NCBI RefSeq assembly: GCF_013349955.1
Contig: NZ_JABVXC010000004.1
Coordinates: 183,036-247,035 of the forward strand
DNA length: 64,000 bases
Origin: Onishia taeanensis
Lineage (GTDB): Bacteria; Pseudomonadota; Gammaproteobacteria; Pseudomonadales; Halomonadaceae
Direction: 5' to 3'
Shown here: positions 21,825 through 30,360 of the stretch, piece after piece
Position numbering within the stretch: the first letter of the stretch is position 1
Layout: each line of letters starts with the position of its first letter
Notes under the pieces: model-generated
Told to the model about the DNA's origin: nothing
The model's input: only the letters and a program-made list of their open reading frames with translations
Database searches by the model: none
Translations under genes and position numbers: made by a program

Positions 21825-21853
21825 TTGGCGAGCATACCCCAGAGTGCTATGAT
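21825..21853 (+). promoter_or_regulatory. Candidate sigma-70 promoter in the tam/sodB divergent region
   Basis: TTGGCG (21825-21830) and TATGAT (21848-21853) are 17 bp apart and match four and five of six consensus positions. Transcription rightward would give sodB a leader of roughly 195 nt. The 312-bp divergent region (21746-22057) also contains a run of eight T at 21896-21903 and a TTGGCATGCC/TTTGGCATC pair near 21920-21935. A second possible sodB promoter (TTGGCA, 17 bp, TAAAGG) is weaker. I see no gene in this region. Confidence 0.4.
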
Positions 21854-22057
21854 GAGGCGACACTACATAGGCGCAGATGCTTGGTATCGTAAGGTTTTTT
21901 TGCCATATACGCACCTTCTTGGCATGCCTTTGGCATCTCGTTAAAGGTTCGGGATCCGCCCTGACGAATTGGACTCCCGCTCCTTGAATTATGTTTTTGA
22001 GGGCTCCAGTACTTGAGTGGATGTACCTCCCCTTGACCGACGAGGAGTAAGTAAATC

Positions 22058-22636
22058 ATGGCATTCGAACTACCCGCCCTGCCGTACGAAATGAACGCGC
22101 TTGAACCGCACATTTCTGCCGAGACGTTGGAATATCACTATGGCAAGCATCATCAGACCTATGTGACCAAGCTCAACCAGATGACCGATGGCACCGACGA
22201 TGCCAACAAGTCACTGGAAGAGATCATCAAGTCTTCCTCCGGCGGCCTGTTCAACCAGGCAGCTCAAGTCTGGAACCACACCTTCTACTGGCACTGCCTG
22301 TCGCCGAATGGTGGCGGTGAACCGACCGGTGCACTGGCCGATGCCATCAACGCCAAGTTCGGCTCCTTCGAAGAATTCAAGGAAGCCTTCAACGCCAAGG
22401 CGGCTGGCAACTTTGGTTCCGGCTGGACCTGGCTGATCAAGACCGATGACGGCGGCGTAGATATCGTCAACACCGACGATGCCGACACCCCGGTTGCTCA
22501 CGGCCAGACGCCGCTGCTGACCATCGATGTGTGGGAACACGCCTACTACATCGACTATCGCAATGCCCGTCCCAAGTATCTCGAAAACGTGTGGAAGATC
22601 CTTAACTGGGATTTCGTTGCGCAGAACTTCGCGTAA
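22058..22636 (+). CDS. sodB: Superoxide dismutase (Fe)
   Basis: SodB dismutates superoxide to peroxide and oxygen in the cytoplasm. The 192-aa product is the typical Fe-SOD length. Metal ligands are in place: His27 in [13 protein letters not shown], the histidine of [10 protein letters not shown] (about residue 74), and Asp and His in [13 protein letters not shown] (about residues 157-161). The Fe rather than Mn type is suggested by the short length and the [11 protein letters not shown] and NFGSGWTWL segments. The ATG at 22058 follows GAGGAGTAAGTAAATC. It is monocistronic. Its 3' UTR holds five 13-bp repeats and then a strong terminator. Confidence 0.97.
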   Translation: MAFELPALPYEMNALEPHISAETLEYHYGKHHQTYVTKLNQMTDGTDDANKSLEEIIKSSSGGLFNQAAQVWNHTFYWHCLSPNGGGEPTGALADAINAKFGSFEEFKEAFNAKAAGNFGSGWTWLIKTDDGGVDIVNTDDADTPVAHGQTPLLTIDVWEHAYYIDYRNARPKYLENVWKILNWDFVAQNFA

Positions 22637-22646
22637 CTTTTGTTTC

Positions 22647-22711
22647 GGACGTAGGTTCAGGACGTAGGTTCAGGACGTAGGTTTTGGACTTAGGTTCCGG
22701 ACTTAGGTTTC
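22647..22711 (+). repeat. Five tandem 13-bp repeats in the sodB 3' UTR
   Basis: Five head-to-tail 13-bp units occupy exactly 65 bp, starting 11 bp after the sodB stop. Units 1 and 2 are identical (GGACGTAGGTTCA); unit 3 differs in the last two bases, and units 4 and 5 carry GGACTTAGG instead of GGACGTAGG. The array lies between the stop codon and the terminator and would be transcribed. No function can be read from it. Confidence 0.95.
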
Positions 22712-22748
22712 GACAAGCCCATCTCACGGGATGTGCTATGCGTCAAAG

Positions 22749-22773
22749 CCCCCGCCATCGGCGGGGGTTTTTT
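22749..22773 (+). terminator. Rho-independent terminator of sodB
   Basis: An 8-bp all-GC stem CCCCCGCC/GGCGGGGG with a 3-nt loop is followed by TTTTTT. It ends transcription after sodB and its repeat array, 37 bp before the start of the MDR oxidoreductase gene. Confidence 0.95.
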
Positions 22774-22810
22774 GGTTCTTAAGCGCTTGATACAGATAAC
22801 GGAGCGGCTC

Positions 22811-23887
22811 ATGAGCGACATGATGAAAGCGGTAGTGACTACCGGTGCCGGCGAATATGACAAACTTGATTATCGAGAGGTCCCTGTTCCGACACCCGGG
22901 CCGGGCGAAGTATTGATCAAGGTGCTGGCGGCAGGTATCAACAATACCGAAATCAACACGCGCCTGGGCTGGTATTCGTCTTCTGTGACGGCTTCCACCG
23001 ACGCTATGGCCGGGAGTGATAGCGATGACGCCATCGATGATGGTGGGTGGAACGCGCAAACCCCCTTCCCTTTCATTCAGGGTACCGATTGCTGTGGCAT
23101 CGTGGTGGAAGCGGGACCGGATGCCGACGCGGGTATGCTCGACAGACGGGTGCTGGTGCGCTCCTGTATGCGCAAGCACGGTTTCGATCGCTGGGATAAT
23201 CACTGGATGGGCTCGGATTTCGATGGAGCCTTTGCCCAGTTCGTCAAGGTTCCAGCCAGCGAGGTCTTTGCGGTCGACTGCGACTGGACAGATGCCGAGC
23301 TAGGCAGCCTTCCCTGCGCCTACGGTACCTCGGAGAACATGCTGATTCGGGCGGGGCTCTGCCGGGGAGAGACGGTATTGATTACTGGCGCCTCGGGTGG
23401 CGTGGGATCGGCCACCGTGCAACTGGCGAAGCGTCGTGGTGCCACCGTGGTGGCGGTCGCCCACGCGAGCAAACACGCAAAACTCAAGGCCATCGGCGCC
23501 GACCATCTCTTTGACCGCGACGCTGACCTGCTGGCCGAGCTCGGTGCCGAGTCAGTGGACCTGGTAGTGGACAACGTGGCAGGCGAGCACTTTCCGGTCA
23601 TGCTGAAGCTACTCAAGCGTGGCGGTCGCCTGGTATCATCCGGAGCCATTGCCGGCCCAGTGGTCACGCTGGATATGCGCGAGCTCTACCTCAAGGATGT
23701 GCGGCTGATCGGCACGACCGCCTGGGCCGAACAGGTGATACCGAATCTGGTGCGCTATATCGAGCGTAACGAGATACGCCCTTTGGTCGCCAAGACCTTC
23801 GCCTTGAGCGATATCGTCGCCGCCCAGCAGGAATTCCTGACCAAGCAGCATGTCGGCAAATTCGTGCTACTGCCCTGGCAGGATTGA
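22811..23887 (+). CDS. Zinc-free MDR-superfamily oxidoreductase (quinone-oxidoreductase-like)
   Basis: This 358-aa protein is a medium-chain dehydrogenase/reductase. The GroES-like N-terminal half runs from YREVPVPTPGPGEVLIKVLAAGINNTE. The nucleotide-binding half holds ITGASGGVGSATVQLAKRRGATVVA (about residues 190-214). Where zinc alcohol dehydrogenases have a GHE zinc ligand it has IQGTDCCGIV, so the zinc-independent quinone-reductase branch is more likely. Between NNTEINTRLGWYSSSV and the GTD motif lies an acidic insert of roughly 25 residues (SDSDDAIDDGG). The ATG at 22811 follows GGAG and the sodB terminator. It is convergent with the ugd-like gene; substrate unknown. Confidence 0.82.
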   Translation: MSDMMKAVVTTGAGEYDKLDYREVPVPTPGPGEVLIKVLAAGINNTEINTRLGWYSSSVTASTDAMAGSDSDDAIDDGGWNAQTPFPFIQGTDCCGIVVEAGPDADAGMLDRRVLVRSCMRKHGFDRWDNHWMGSDFDGAFAQFVKVPASEVFAVDCDWTDAELGSLPCAYGTSENMLIRAGLCRGETVLITGASGGVGSATVQLAKRRGATVVAVAHASKHAKLKAIGADHLFDRDADLLAELGAESVDLVVDNVAGEHFPVMLKLLKRGGRLVSSGAIAGPVVTLDMRELYLKDVRLIGTTAWAEQVIPNLVRYIERNEIRPLVAKTFALSDIVAAQQEFLTKQHVGKFVLLPWQD

Positions 23888-23936
23888 GGCTGACAGTGGC
23901 CACTGCCGACTGGAAATCAGTGGCAGCGGCCGGCAC

Positions 23937-25235
23937 TCATGGGTTGGCGCGTCGTCCGATGCCTCGGTAGACCAGGCCGCGGCCTGCCACGAAGTCAGGA
24001 TCGAAGATATTGCGACCGTCGAGGATCAAGCGTTCGCCCAAGAGACTGCCCAGCAGTCGCCAGTCCGGGTTCCAGTAGCATTTCCACTCGGTGACCAGCA
24101 TCAGCGCGTCGGCACCCTGACAGGCCGCATAAGGATCACCCTCGCACAGCGTAAGCAGCGGATGCTCACCGACACGCTCTCGCAGCGCATGAAGCGCGGC
24201 CGGGTCGTGCAAGCGGACCTTGACGCCCTGGGCCCATAGCGCCTCGAGCAAGGGCAGTACCGGCGCATGATCGATGCGTGCTGTGCCGGGCTTGAAGGCT
24301 GCGCCCCAGATAGCCACGGTGCGACCCTCGAGTTGGCCCTGGAAATAGGCCCACAGCTTGCGGAACAGGGTCTCCTTCTTGTGCTCGTTGATATCCAGCA
24401 CCTGGCTTAGCAGCGCCGAGCCCCGCCCACTGGCCGACTGCACGTCTGCCAGGCGCATCAGATCCCGTGAAAAGTTTGGACCACCGAAGCCGCAGCCCGG
24501 GTAGAGATACTCATAGCCGATGCGGGTATCTGCGCCCATGCCCTGGCGAACATGCTCGACATCGACGCCCAGGGTGTCGGCCAAACCGGCGATATCGTTC
24601 ATGTAGCTGATGCGGGTGGCCAGCATGCCGTTGATAGCCAGCTTAGTCAGCTCGGCGGCACGTCGCGGCATGCACTGGAAGACTTCGCTGCGTCGATTGA
24701 AGGCCCTCAGCAGCTCACGCACCTGATCGGTGGCGCGGGCATCCTCGCTGCCCAGCAACCAGCGCACCGGTCGCGTGAAGACCTGCCAGGCACGCCCCTC
24801 CTCGAGCATGTCAGGCAGTGCTACGGCGACCTGGCCGGCATGGCCCATCAGCGCTTCCAGCCGTTCGGTCTCACCGACCGGAAAGGTCGAGTTGTTGACC
24901 ACCACAAGCGGCTCAGACTGGCGAGCGGCGAGCTCCTCGACGGCTTGCTGCGCCGCATCGCGCTGATCCGGTGCCAGGGCCAGCCACAGCACATCGATCT
25001 CGGCTATCCCGGCCGCCAACTCGGCACTGGTGTCGCTGATCGTGAGGGCCCCATCTCGACAGGCCGCCTCTAACTGTGCGATCAACTCCGGTTCGCGACT
25101 CAGCCAATCGGCCTGCTCCAGCTCAGCCCAGGGCTGGTCGGGGTGAGGCTGCCAGCTGACGCGATGCCCCACGCTTGCCAGTGCCGCCGCAGCCGTCGCG
25201 GCGGCAAGTTCACTTCCCTGTACGACAACGCGCAT
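23937..25235 (-). CDS. UDP-glucose/GDP-mannose dehydrogenase-family protein lacking the catalytic cysteine
   Basis: The 432-aa product has the domain order of nucleotide-sugar dehydrogenases: NAD domain, linker with AELTKLAINGML (Lys198 and Asn203 conserved), central domain and C-terminal domain (AFKPGTARIDHAP near residue 313). Two hallmarks are broken. The active-site motif, normally GGSCFPKD, reads GGPNFSRD here (residues 251-258), so asparagine 254 replaces the cysteine that forms the thioester. The N-terminal nucleotide motif, normally GxGxxG, reads QGSELA. NSTFPVG is retained. It starts 3 bp after galU, so it should act on or near UDP-glucose, but canonical 4-electron oxidation looks unlikely. 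It could be a regulatory or alternative-activity paralogue. Confidence 0.85.
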   Translation of the reverse strand: MRVVVQGSELAAATAAAALASVGHRVSWQPHPDQPWAELEQADWLSREPELIAQLEAACRDGALTISDTSAELAAGIAEIDVLWLALAPDQRDAAQQAVEELAARQSEPLVVVNNSTFPVGETERLEALMGHAGQVAVALPDMLEEGRAWQVFTRPVRWLLGSEDARATDQVRELLRAFNRRSEVFQCMPRRAAELTKLAINGMLATRISYMNDIAGLADTLGVDVEHVRQGMGADTRIGYEYLYPGCGFGGPNFSRDLMRLADVQSASGRGSALLSQVLDINEHKKETLFRKLWAYFQGQLEGRTVAIWGAAFKPGTARIDHAPVLPLLEALWAQGVKVRLHDPAALHALRERVGEHPLLTLCEGDPYAACQGADALMLVTEWKCYWNPDWRLLGSLLGERLILDGRNIFDPDFVAGRGLVYRGIGRRANP

Positions 25236-25238
25236 GGC

Positions 25239-26129
25239 TTAGTCCTCGGCGACGTAGCGTTGCATCAGTTCCTGGAAGCCGGCGCCGAACTTGGGATGGC
25301 GCTTGGCAAAGGCCAGGATGGCTTCGAGGTAGCCAAGCTGATGCCCGCAGTCGTAGGTCGCTCCCTGCATGCGGAACGCCTGAACGCCCTCACGCGCAAT
25401 CAGGGTATCGATGGCATCCGTCAGTTGGATTTCGCCACCGGCGCCGGGCTGGGTCTCGGCCAGCAGCGCGAAGATGGAGCCCGGCAGCAGGTAGCGGCCG
25501 ATCACCGCAAGACTGGAAGGCGCATCTTCCACGGCGGGCTTCTCGACCACGCTGGCCATCGCTGCGGAATGACCCGCTTCCGGGGTTTCACCTTCGAGAG
25601 CCACGATACCGTACTTGTAGACCAGCTCCTGGGGCACGTTCTCGACCATGATCTGCGACTGGCCGCTTTGCTCGAATGCCTGGATCATGCCGGCCAGGTC
25701 ATTTTGATCAAGCCCCTGGCTGTCGACCAGCACATCGGGCAGCAAGACGGCAAAGGGCTCGTCATCGCCGATCACCGGGCGAGCGCAGAGCACTGCGTGG
25801 CCCAGGCCCAGCGGCTCCGGCTGGCGCACGCTGATGATCTTGACGTCATCGGGGATGATATGACGCAGCTCCTCGAGCAACTCGAGCTTGCCCTTGGCCT
25901 CGAGGGTGGTTTCCAGTTCGAAATGCTTGTCGAAATGGTTCTCGATGGCGCCCTTGCTCGAGTGGGTCACCAGCACGATTTCCTTGATGCCAGCCGCCAC
26001 GGCCTCTTCGACCACGTACTGGATCACCGGCTTGTCAACGATGGTGATCATTTCCTTGGGAATGGCCTTGGAGGCCGGCAAGCAGCGAGTACCTAGGCCA
26101 GCGACGGGCAACACAGCCTTGCGAATCAT
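25239..26129 (-). CDS. galU: UTP--glucose-1-phosphate uridylyltransferase
   Basis: GalU makes UDP-glucose from UTP and glucose-1-phosphate, the precursor for exopolysaccharide, LPS sugars and trehalose. The 296-aa protein begins MIRKAVLPVAGLGTRCLPAS with the nucleotidyltransferase loop. It contains KEMITIVDKPVIQYVVEEA, QPEPLGLGHAVLCA, LLPDVLVD (metal-binding aspartate) and the VEKPA sugar-binding motif. It is followed after 3 bp by the Ugd-like gene, a layout that normally supplies UDP-glucuronate. It lies 92 bp downstream of mtnA on the same strand and may have its own promoter in the AT-rich 26130-26190. Confidence 0.96.
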   Translation of the reverse strand: MIRKAVLPVAGLGTRCLPASKAIPKEMITIVDKPVIQYVVEEAVAAGIKEIVLVTHSSKGAIENHFDKHFELETTLEAKGKLELLEELRHIIPDDVKIISVRQPEPLGLGHAVLCARPVIGDDEPFAVLLPDVLVDSQGLDQNDLAGMIQAFEQSGQSQIMVENVPQELVYKYGIVALEGETPEAGHSAAMASVVEKPAVEDAPSSLAVIGRYLLPGSIFALLAETQPGAGGEIQLTDAIDTLIAREGVQAFRMQGATYDCGHQLGYLEAILAFAKRHPKFGAGFQELMQRYVAED

Positions 26130-26221
26130 GGCAGTCCTTTTCTATATCAACTGTATGTATTAGCGTTTGCTATAACCATCTGTTCGATGAGCGAATCCCT
26201 GCATTATGGCATAGCCGACCA

Positions 26222-27286
26222 TCAGGCGGAGCCACCCGGAGAGGTCTCTCCCAGCCAGGCCGCCAAGCTGGCCCGATTTGGCGATTCGATGATGCCCTGT
26301 TCGCTGACAATGGCATCGATCAGTCCAGCCGGGGTGACATCAAACACCGGATTGTAGATATCGATGCCGTCAGGCGCCACGGCGCGCTCGCCCTGGTGGG
26401 TCAGCTCACGGGCCTCTCGGGTCTCGATAGGAATGTCGGCGCCACTTGCCAGGCTCGCATCGAAGGTGCTGGTCGGTGCCACCACCATCACCTTGACGCC
26501 AAAATGACGCGCCTGCACCGCCAACGCCAAGGTACCGATCTTGTTGGCCACATCGCCATTGGCCGTTACCCGATCGGCGCCGACGATCAACCAGCCGATC
26601 TTGCCTTGGGCCATCAATAGCGAGGCCGCCGAATCCACCGCCAGAGTCACGGGGATACGTTCCTCGGCCAGCTCCCAGGCGGTCAGGCGAGCGCCCTGCA
26701 GCCAGGGGCGTGTCTCATTGGCATGCACGTGGGTAATCAGCCCACGGTCCCAGGCGGTGCGGATCACGCCGAGGGCCGTGCCATGACCGCCGGTGGCCAA
26801 TGCCCCGGTATTGCAATGGGTCATGACCGCCTTGGGTGCCTCTCGGCCAAGCAGCTCGGCCCCGTATGCTCCCATCGCCAGGCAGTCGGCAAGATCCTGG
26901 CGTTGAATATCTCGGGCCGTCTCGAGGAGCTGCTCGACCGGCGGCTCAGCAACATGGCGGTGCGCCGTGACCACAGCCCGCATGCGCTCCAGCGCCCAGA
27001 ACAGGTTGATCGCCGTGGGGCGTGATGCGCCAAGCCTTGTCATGGCGGCGTCCAGCGTTGCCGGCCACTGCGGCCCCGTGGCCTGGCGTGCGGCCAGCAC
27101 GACGCCATAGGCCGCGGTAATGCCGATCGCCGGCGCACCGCGCACCACCATGGCGGTGATCGCCTCGGCGGCCGCCTCGGCAGTGTCGATTCGCAGCGTC
27201 TCGCGCCGGCTTGGCAGCCAGCGCTGATCCAGCAGTTCGAGGCTGTCGTCATCGCACCAGCGAATCGGTGTCAGGTGGGCAGTCAT
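26222..27286 (-). CDS. mtnA: S-methyl-5-thioribose-1-phosphate isomerase
   Basis: MtnA isomerises 5-methylthioribose-1-phosphate to methylthioribulose-1-phosphate in methionine salvage. The 354-aa product shows the eIF2B-related family motifs VVRGAPAIGITAAYG (about residues 47-61), the catalytic-cysteine motif THCNTGALATGGHGTALG (about residues 156-173), and GADRVTANGDVANKIGT with the catalytic aspartate. The upstream in-frame start at 27364 is rejected: GGAGAG precedes the ATG at 27286 and the longer frame would run across the divergent mtaD start. It is divergent from mtaD with a 71-bp shared promoter region, and galU follows on its strand. Confidence 0.95.
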   Translation of the reverse strand: MTAHLTPIRWCDDDSLELLDQRWLPSRRETLRIDTAEAAAEAITAMVVRGAPAIGITAAYGVVLAARQATGPQWPATLDAAMTRLGASRPTAINLFWALERMRAVVTAHRHVAEPPVEQLLETARDIQRQDLADCLAMGAYGAELLGREAPKAVMTHCNTGALATGGHGTALGVIRTAWDRGLITHVHANETRPWLQGARLTAWELAEERIPVTLAVDSAASLLMAQGKIGWLIVGADRVTANGDVANKIGTLALAVQARHFGVKVMVVAPTSTFDASLASGADIPIETREARELTHQGERAVAPDGIDIYNPVFDVTPAGLIDAIVSEQGIIESPNRASLAAWLGETSPGGSA

Positions 27287-27357
27287 GGTCTCTCCGGGGC
27301 AGGCAAGCATCCGCAGGAGCGGGTAGAATGGGGCCATCATACCGAAGGAGTGATGCG

Positions 27358-28689
27358 ATGCCATCTAACGCACCGCGTGACGTAGAGCTGGTAATCGAGG
27401 CACGCTGGATTCTGCCCATGAGTGATGGCCTGCCGACCCTCGAGGACCATGCCATCGCCATCGATGACGGCCGCCTGCTGGGCCCTTGGCCGATCGATGA
27501 GGTCGCCCAGCACGCTCGACCGGCGCGCACCCTGCACCTAACGCACCATGCCCTGCTGCCGGGGCTGATCAATGCCCACAATCACGCCGGCATGAGCCTG
27601 ATGCGGGGCTTCGCCGACGATCTGCCACTGATGACCTGGCTCAACGAGCATATCTGGCCGGCAGAGGCCGCCCACGTGAACCCTGAGTTCGTGGCGGCGG
27701 GGACGCGCCTGGCCTGCGCCGAGATGATCCGCTCAGGCACCACTTCCTTCGCCGACATGTACCTGGCGCCGGAGGCCGTGGTGCCGGTAATCGAGGAAGC
27801 CGGCATGCGCGCGCAGCTCTGCACGCCGCTGATCGACTTTCCCACCCCCTGGTCGAAGGACTTCGAGAGTGGCGTGCGCCAAACTGAGGCACTGAAGGCC
27901 CACCTGAATGATCACTCGCTGATTTCACTGGCCTTCGGGCCTCATGCGCCCTACACGGTCGGCGACGCCAGCCTGGCCAGACTGCGCGAGGCCCGCGAGC
28001 AGCTCGGCCTGCCGATCCAGATGCACGTCCATGAGACAGGCGATGAAGTCGAGCAGGGGCTAACCCAGTACGGCAAGCGACCGCTGCGCCGGCTGTTTGA
28101 TGCCGGCCTGCTTGGCACGCACTTTCAGGCCGTGCACATGACCCAGGTCGACGATGAGGACCTGGCGCTCCTACGCGAGACCGCTACCGCCGTCATCCAC
28201 TGCCCTCAGTCGAACCTCAAGCTTGCGAGTGGCTTCTGCCCGGTGGACAGGCTCCAGAAGGCTGGTATCACGGTTGGGCTCGGCACCGATGGTGCCGCCA
28301 GCAACAATGACCTGGACATGTTCGATGAGATGAAGACGGCGGCATTACTCGCCAAGGGCGTTAGTGGTGACGCTGCCGCCCTGCCGGCCATGGCGGCACT
28401 GGCCCTGGCCACTCGCGACAGCGCCAGAGCGCTTGGCATGGAAAAGCGTCGTGGGCAGCTCCGCGAAGGGTTCGATGCCGACCTGATCGCCGTCGACCTC
28501 GAGGCTCTCAACAGCGTTCCCGTCCACCAGCCGGCGTCGGCGGCGGTCTATGCCGTACAAAGCCATCAGGTCAGCCATGTCTGGGTCGCCGGCCGCGCGC
28601 GCCTGGAGGCTTCGGAACTCGTTGGGCTCGACCATCAGGCATTGCTCCATGAGGCCCGTCAGTACGAGCGGGCCATGCGCTCTGCTTAA
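27358..28689 (+). CDS. mtaD: 5-methylthioadenosine/S-adenosylhomocysteine deaminase
   Basis: This amidohydrolase-superfamily deaminase (TRZ/ATZ family) converts methylthioadenosine to methylthioinosine. The 443-aa product has the metal ligands of the superfamily: NAHNHAG (about residues 71-77), the MHVHETGDE histidine, HCPQSNLKL, and the GTDGAASNN aspartate. GLINAHNHAGMSLMRG and MTWLNEHIWPAEA are typical of MtaD. The ATG at 27358 has a perfect AAGGAG at 27345-27350. Paired with mtnA it fits the deaminase-first route known in Pseudomonas aeruginosa, where a separate methylthioinosine phosphorylase follows. No such phosphorylase is visible in this window. The next gene, ubiG, begins 143 bp later. 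Confidence 0.92.
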   Translation: MPSNAPRDVELVIEARWILPMSDGLPTLEDHAIAIDDGRLLGPWPIDEVAQHARPARTLHLTHHALLPGLINAHNHAGMSLMRGFADDLPLMTWLNEHIWPAEAAHVNPEFVAAGTRLACAEMIRSGTTSFADMYLAPEAVVPVIEEAGMRAQLCTPLIDFPTPWSKDFESGVRQTEALKAHLNDHSLISLAFGPHAPYTVGDASLARLREAREQLGLPIQMHVHETGDEVEQGLTQYGKRPLRRLFDAGLLGTHFQAVHMTQVDDEDLALLRETATAVIHCPQSNLKLASGFCPVDRLQKAGITVGLGTDGAASNNDLDMFDEMKTAALLAKGVSGDAAALPAMAALALATRDSARALGMEKRRGQLREGFDADLIAVDLEALNSVPVHQPASAAVYAVQSHQVSHVWVAGRARLEASELVGLDHQALLHEARQYERAMRSA

Positions 28690-28832
28690 GCCAGAATGCG
28701 CACGGGCTTTCGCCTTTCAGCTTTTCTGCTGTGGGTGCTTCGGCACCGCCGAGCACGTCGCAGCCATGGCACCGAGTCTAGATCACGCGCCTTGCCGCGT
28801 GGCCAGCAATCATTTTGTGGGAGAAAGACCAG

Positions 28833-29660
28833 ATGAGCAGTGAATCCCAGGCGTCTAATCACGACCCCCAGCAAGACGACTCAGCACAAGCTGAGGATCG
28901 AGCGCCGGAGCAAGCCCCGCAGAAGGACCGGGATGGCCGCCCCGACAACGATTATCGCGATAATGTCGATGCCGCGGAAGTCGCCAAATTCGAGGCCCTG
29001 GCCAGCCGTTGGTGGGACAAGGACAGCGAGTTCAAGCCCCTGCACGAGATCAACCCGCTGCGTCTGGATTTTATCGACGCCCGCTCAGGTCTGGCGGGCA
29101 AGCGCGTCATCGATGTCGGCTGTGGCGGCGGCATCCTCGCCGAAGCTATGGCACACCGAGGCGCTCGGGTCACCGGCATCGACATGGGAGAAGCGCCGCT
29201 GGCCGTAGCCCGGCTGCATCGCGAGGAAAGCGGTGTGGACGTCGACTATCGCCAGGCCAGCGCCGAAGAAATGGCCGCCGAGCAGCCCGGCGCCTATGAC
29301 ATCGTCACCTGCCTGGAGATGCTCGAGCACGTACCGGACCCGGCAGCCGTGGTTCGCGCCTGCGCCACCCTGGTCAAGCCCGGGGGGCAGGTGTTCTTCT
29401 CGACCATCAACCGCAACCCCAAGGCCTATGCCTTTGCCATCCTCGGTGCTGAGTACGTGCTGCGGCTCCTGCCGCGGGGCACCCATGACTATAAGAAGTT
29501 CATCCGTCCCGCCGAGCTTGCTGGCTGGGGGCGTGCTGCAGGCCTGCATCTCGGTGAGCAGACCGGGCTGACCTACAACCCGCTGACACGTCGCTATCGC
29601 CTGGATGCCAACGATGTCTCGGTAAACTACATGATCCAGACCCGGCGGGAGACCACATGA
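28833..29660 (+). CDS. ubiG: Ubiquinone O-methyltransferase UbiG
   Basis: UbiG performs both O-methylations of ubiquinone biosynthesis using SAM. The 275-aa protein has SAM-binding motif [17 protein letters not shown] (about residues 95-110), the [11 protein letters not shown] motif and [15 protein letters not shown] typical of UbiG. It is longer than E. coli UbiG (240 aa) because of about 38 polar, acidic and Gln-rich N-terminal residues ([20 protein letters not shown]), probably disordered. The ATG at 28833 is the only start after the preceding spacer with a GGAGAA site. Its stop overlaps the mupP start by ATGA. The mtaD-ubiG-mupP order matches Pseudomonas as remembered. Confidence 0.95.
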   Translation: MSSESQASNHDPQQDDSAQAEDRAPEQAPQKDRDGRPDNDYRDNVDAAEVAKFEALASRWWDKDSEFKPLHEINPLRLDFIDARSGLAGKRVIDVGCGGGILAEAMAHRGARVTGIDMGEAPLAVARLHREESGVDVDYRQASAEEMAAEQPGAYDIVTCLEMLEHVPDPAAVVRACATLVKPGGQVFFSTINRNPKAYAFAILGAEYVLRLLPRGTHDYKKFIRPAELAGWGRAAGLHLGEQTGLTYNPLTRRYRLDANDVSVNYMIQTRRETT

Positions 29661-30325
29661 GCCTAGCAACGCCTAAGCCGCCGCGAGCCCTGCTATTCGA
29701 TCTGGATGGCACCCTGGTGGACACCGCCCCCGACCTGGCGCGAGCCACCAATGCCCTGCGTGCCCACCACGACCTGCCTGCCCTGCCCTATGAGACGATT
29801 CGGGCGCAGGTTTCCAATGGCGGCAGCGCGCTGGTCACCTTGGCACTCGGTCTCGAGCACGACCATGTCCAGCATGATGCGGCCCGCAGCTTCTTGCTCG
29901 ACGCCTACGGACAGGATGTGGCCGCCGAGAGCCGACTCTTCGAGGGGCTGGCGCCCTTGATCACGGCCTGGGCCGAACCGCCGCGAGCCTGGGGCATCGT
30001 CACCAACAAGCCCCGCGCCTATGCCGCCCCCTTGATCGAGGCGCTGGCCCTGACTCCCGGAGCTTTCCTCTGCGCCGATGATCTTCCGGTCAAGAAGCCC
30101 GACCCGGCGCCGCTTTGGGAAGCCGCGCGCCGGCTAGGCGTCACGGCCGAGGAATGTTGGTACATCGGTGATCATCGCCGCGATATCGAGGCGGCTCGCG
30201 CCGCCGGCATGACGGCCGTCGCGGTGGGCTATGGCTATCTGGACGAAGTGGAGGATATCCATGCCTGGGAGGCGGATCATGTTTTCGCTACGCCCGCCGC
30301 ACTGGCCAAGGCGCTCGGATACTAA
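29657..30325 (+). CDS. mupP: HAD-family phosphatase, probable MurNAc-6-phosphate phosphatase MupP
   Basis: This HAD superfamily hydrolase has 222 aa. It contains motif [17 protein letters not shown] (nucleophile Asp about 16), motif II IVTNKPR, motif III lysines in [10 protein letters not shown], and motif [18 protein letters not shown]. The sequence also resembles phosphoglycolate phosphatase (Gph). MupP is preferred because the ubiG-mupP-yciK neighbourhood is that of P. aeruginosa mupP, whose product dephosphorylates MurNAc-6-phosphate in peptidoglycan recycling. The start overlaps the ubiG stop (ATGA). It is convergent with yciK, with a long hairpin between them. Confidence 0.82.
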   Translation: MSLATPKPPRALLFDLDGTLVDTAPDLARATNALRAHHDLPALPYETIRAQVSNGGSALVTLALGLEHDHVQHDAARSFLLDAYGQDVAAESRLFEGLAPLITAWAEPPRAWGIVTNKPRAYAAPLIEALALTPGAFLCADDLPVKKPDPAPLWEAARRLGVTAEECWYIGDHRRDIEAARAAGMTAVAVGYGYLDEVEDIHAWEADHVFATPAALAKALGY

Positions 30326-30360
30326 GCGAGGCTGAAACGGCGTTTCACCAGACGTCTTCT

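Noticed and set aside
23892..23935. Imperfect hairpin between the MDR gene and the ugd-like gene as a terminator
   Set aside because: The stem (CCACTGCC with GGCAGCGG and flanks) has several mismatches and no U-tract. It may still work, but support is too weak to annotate.
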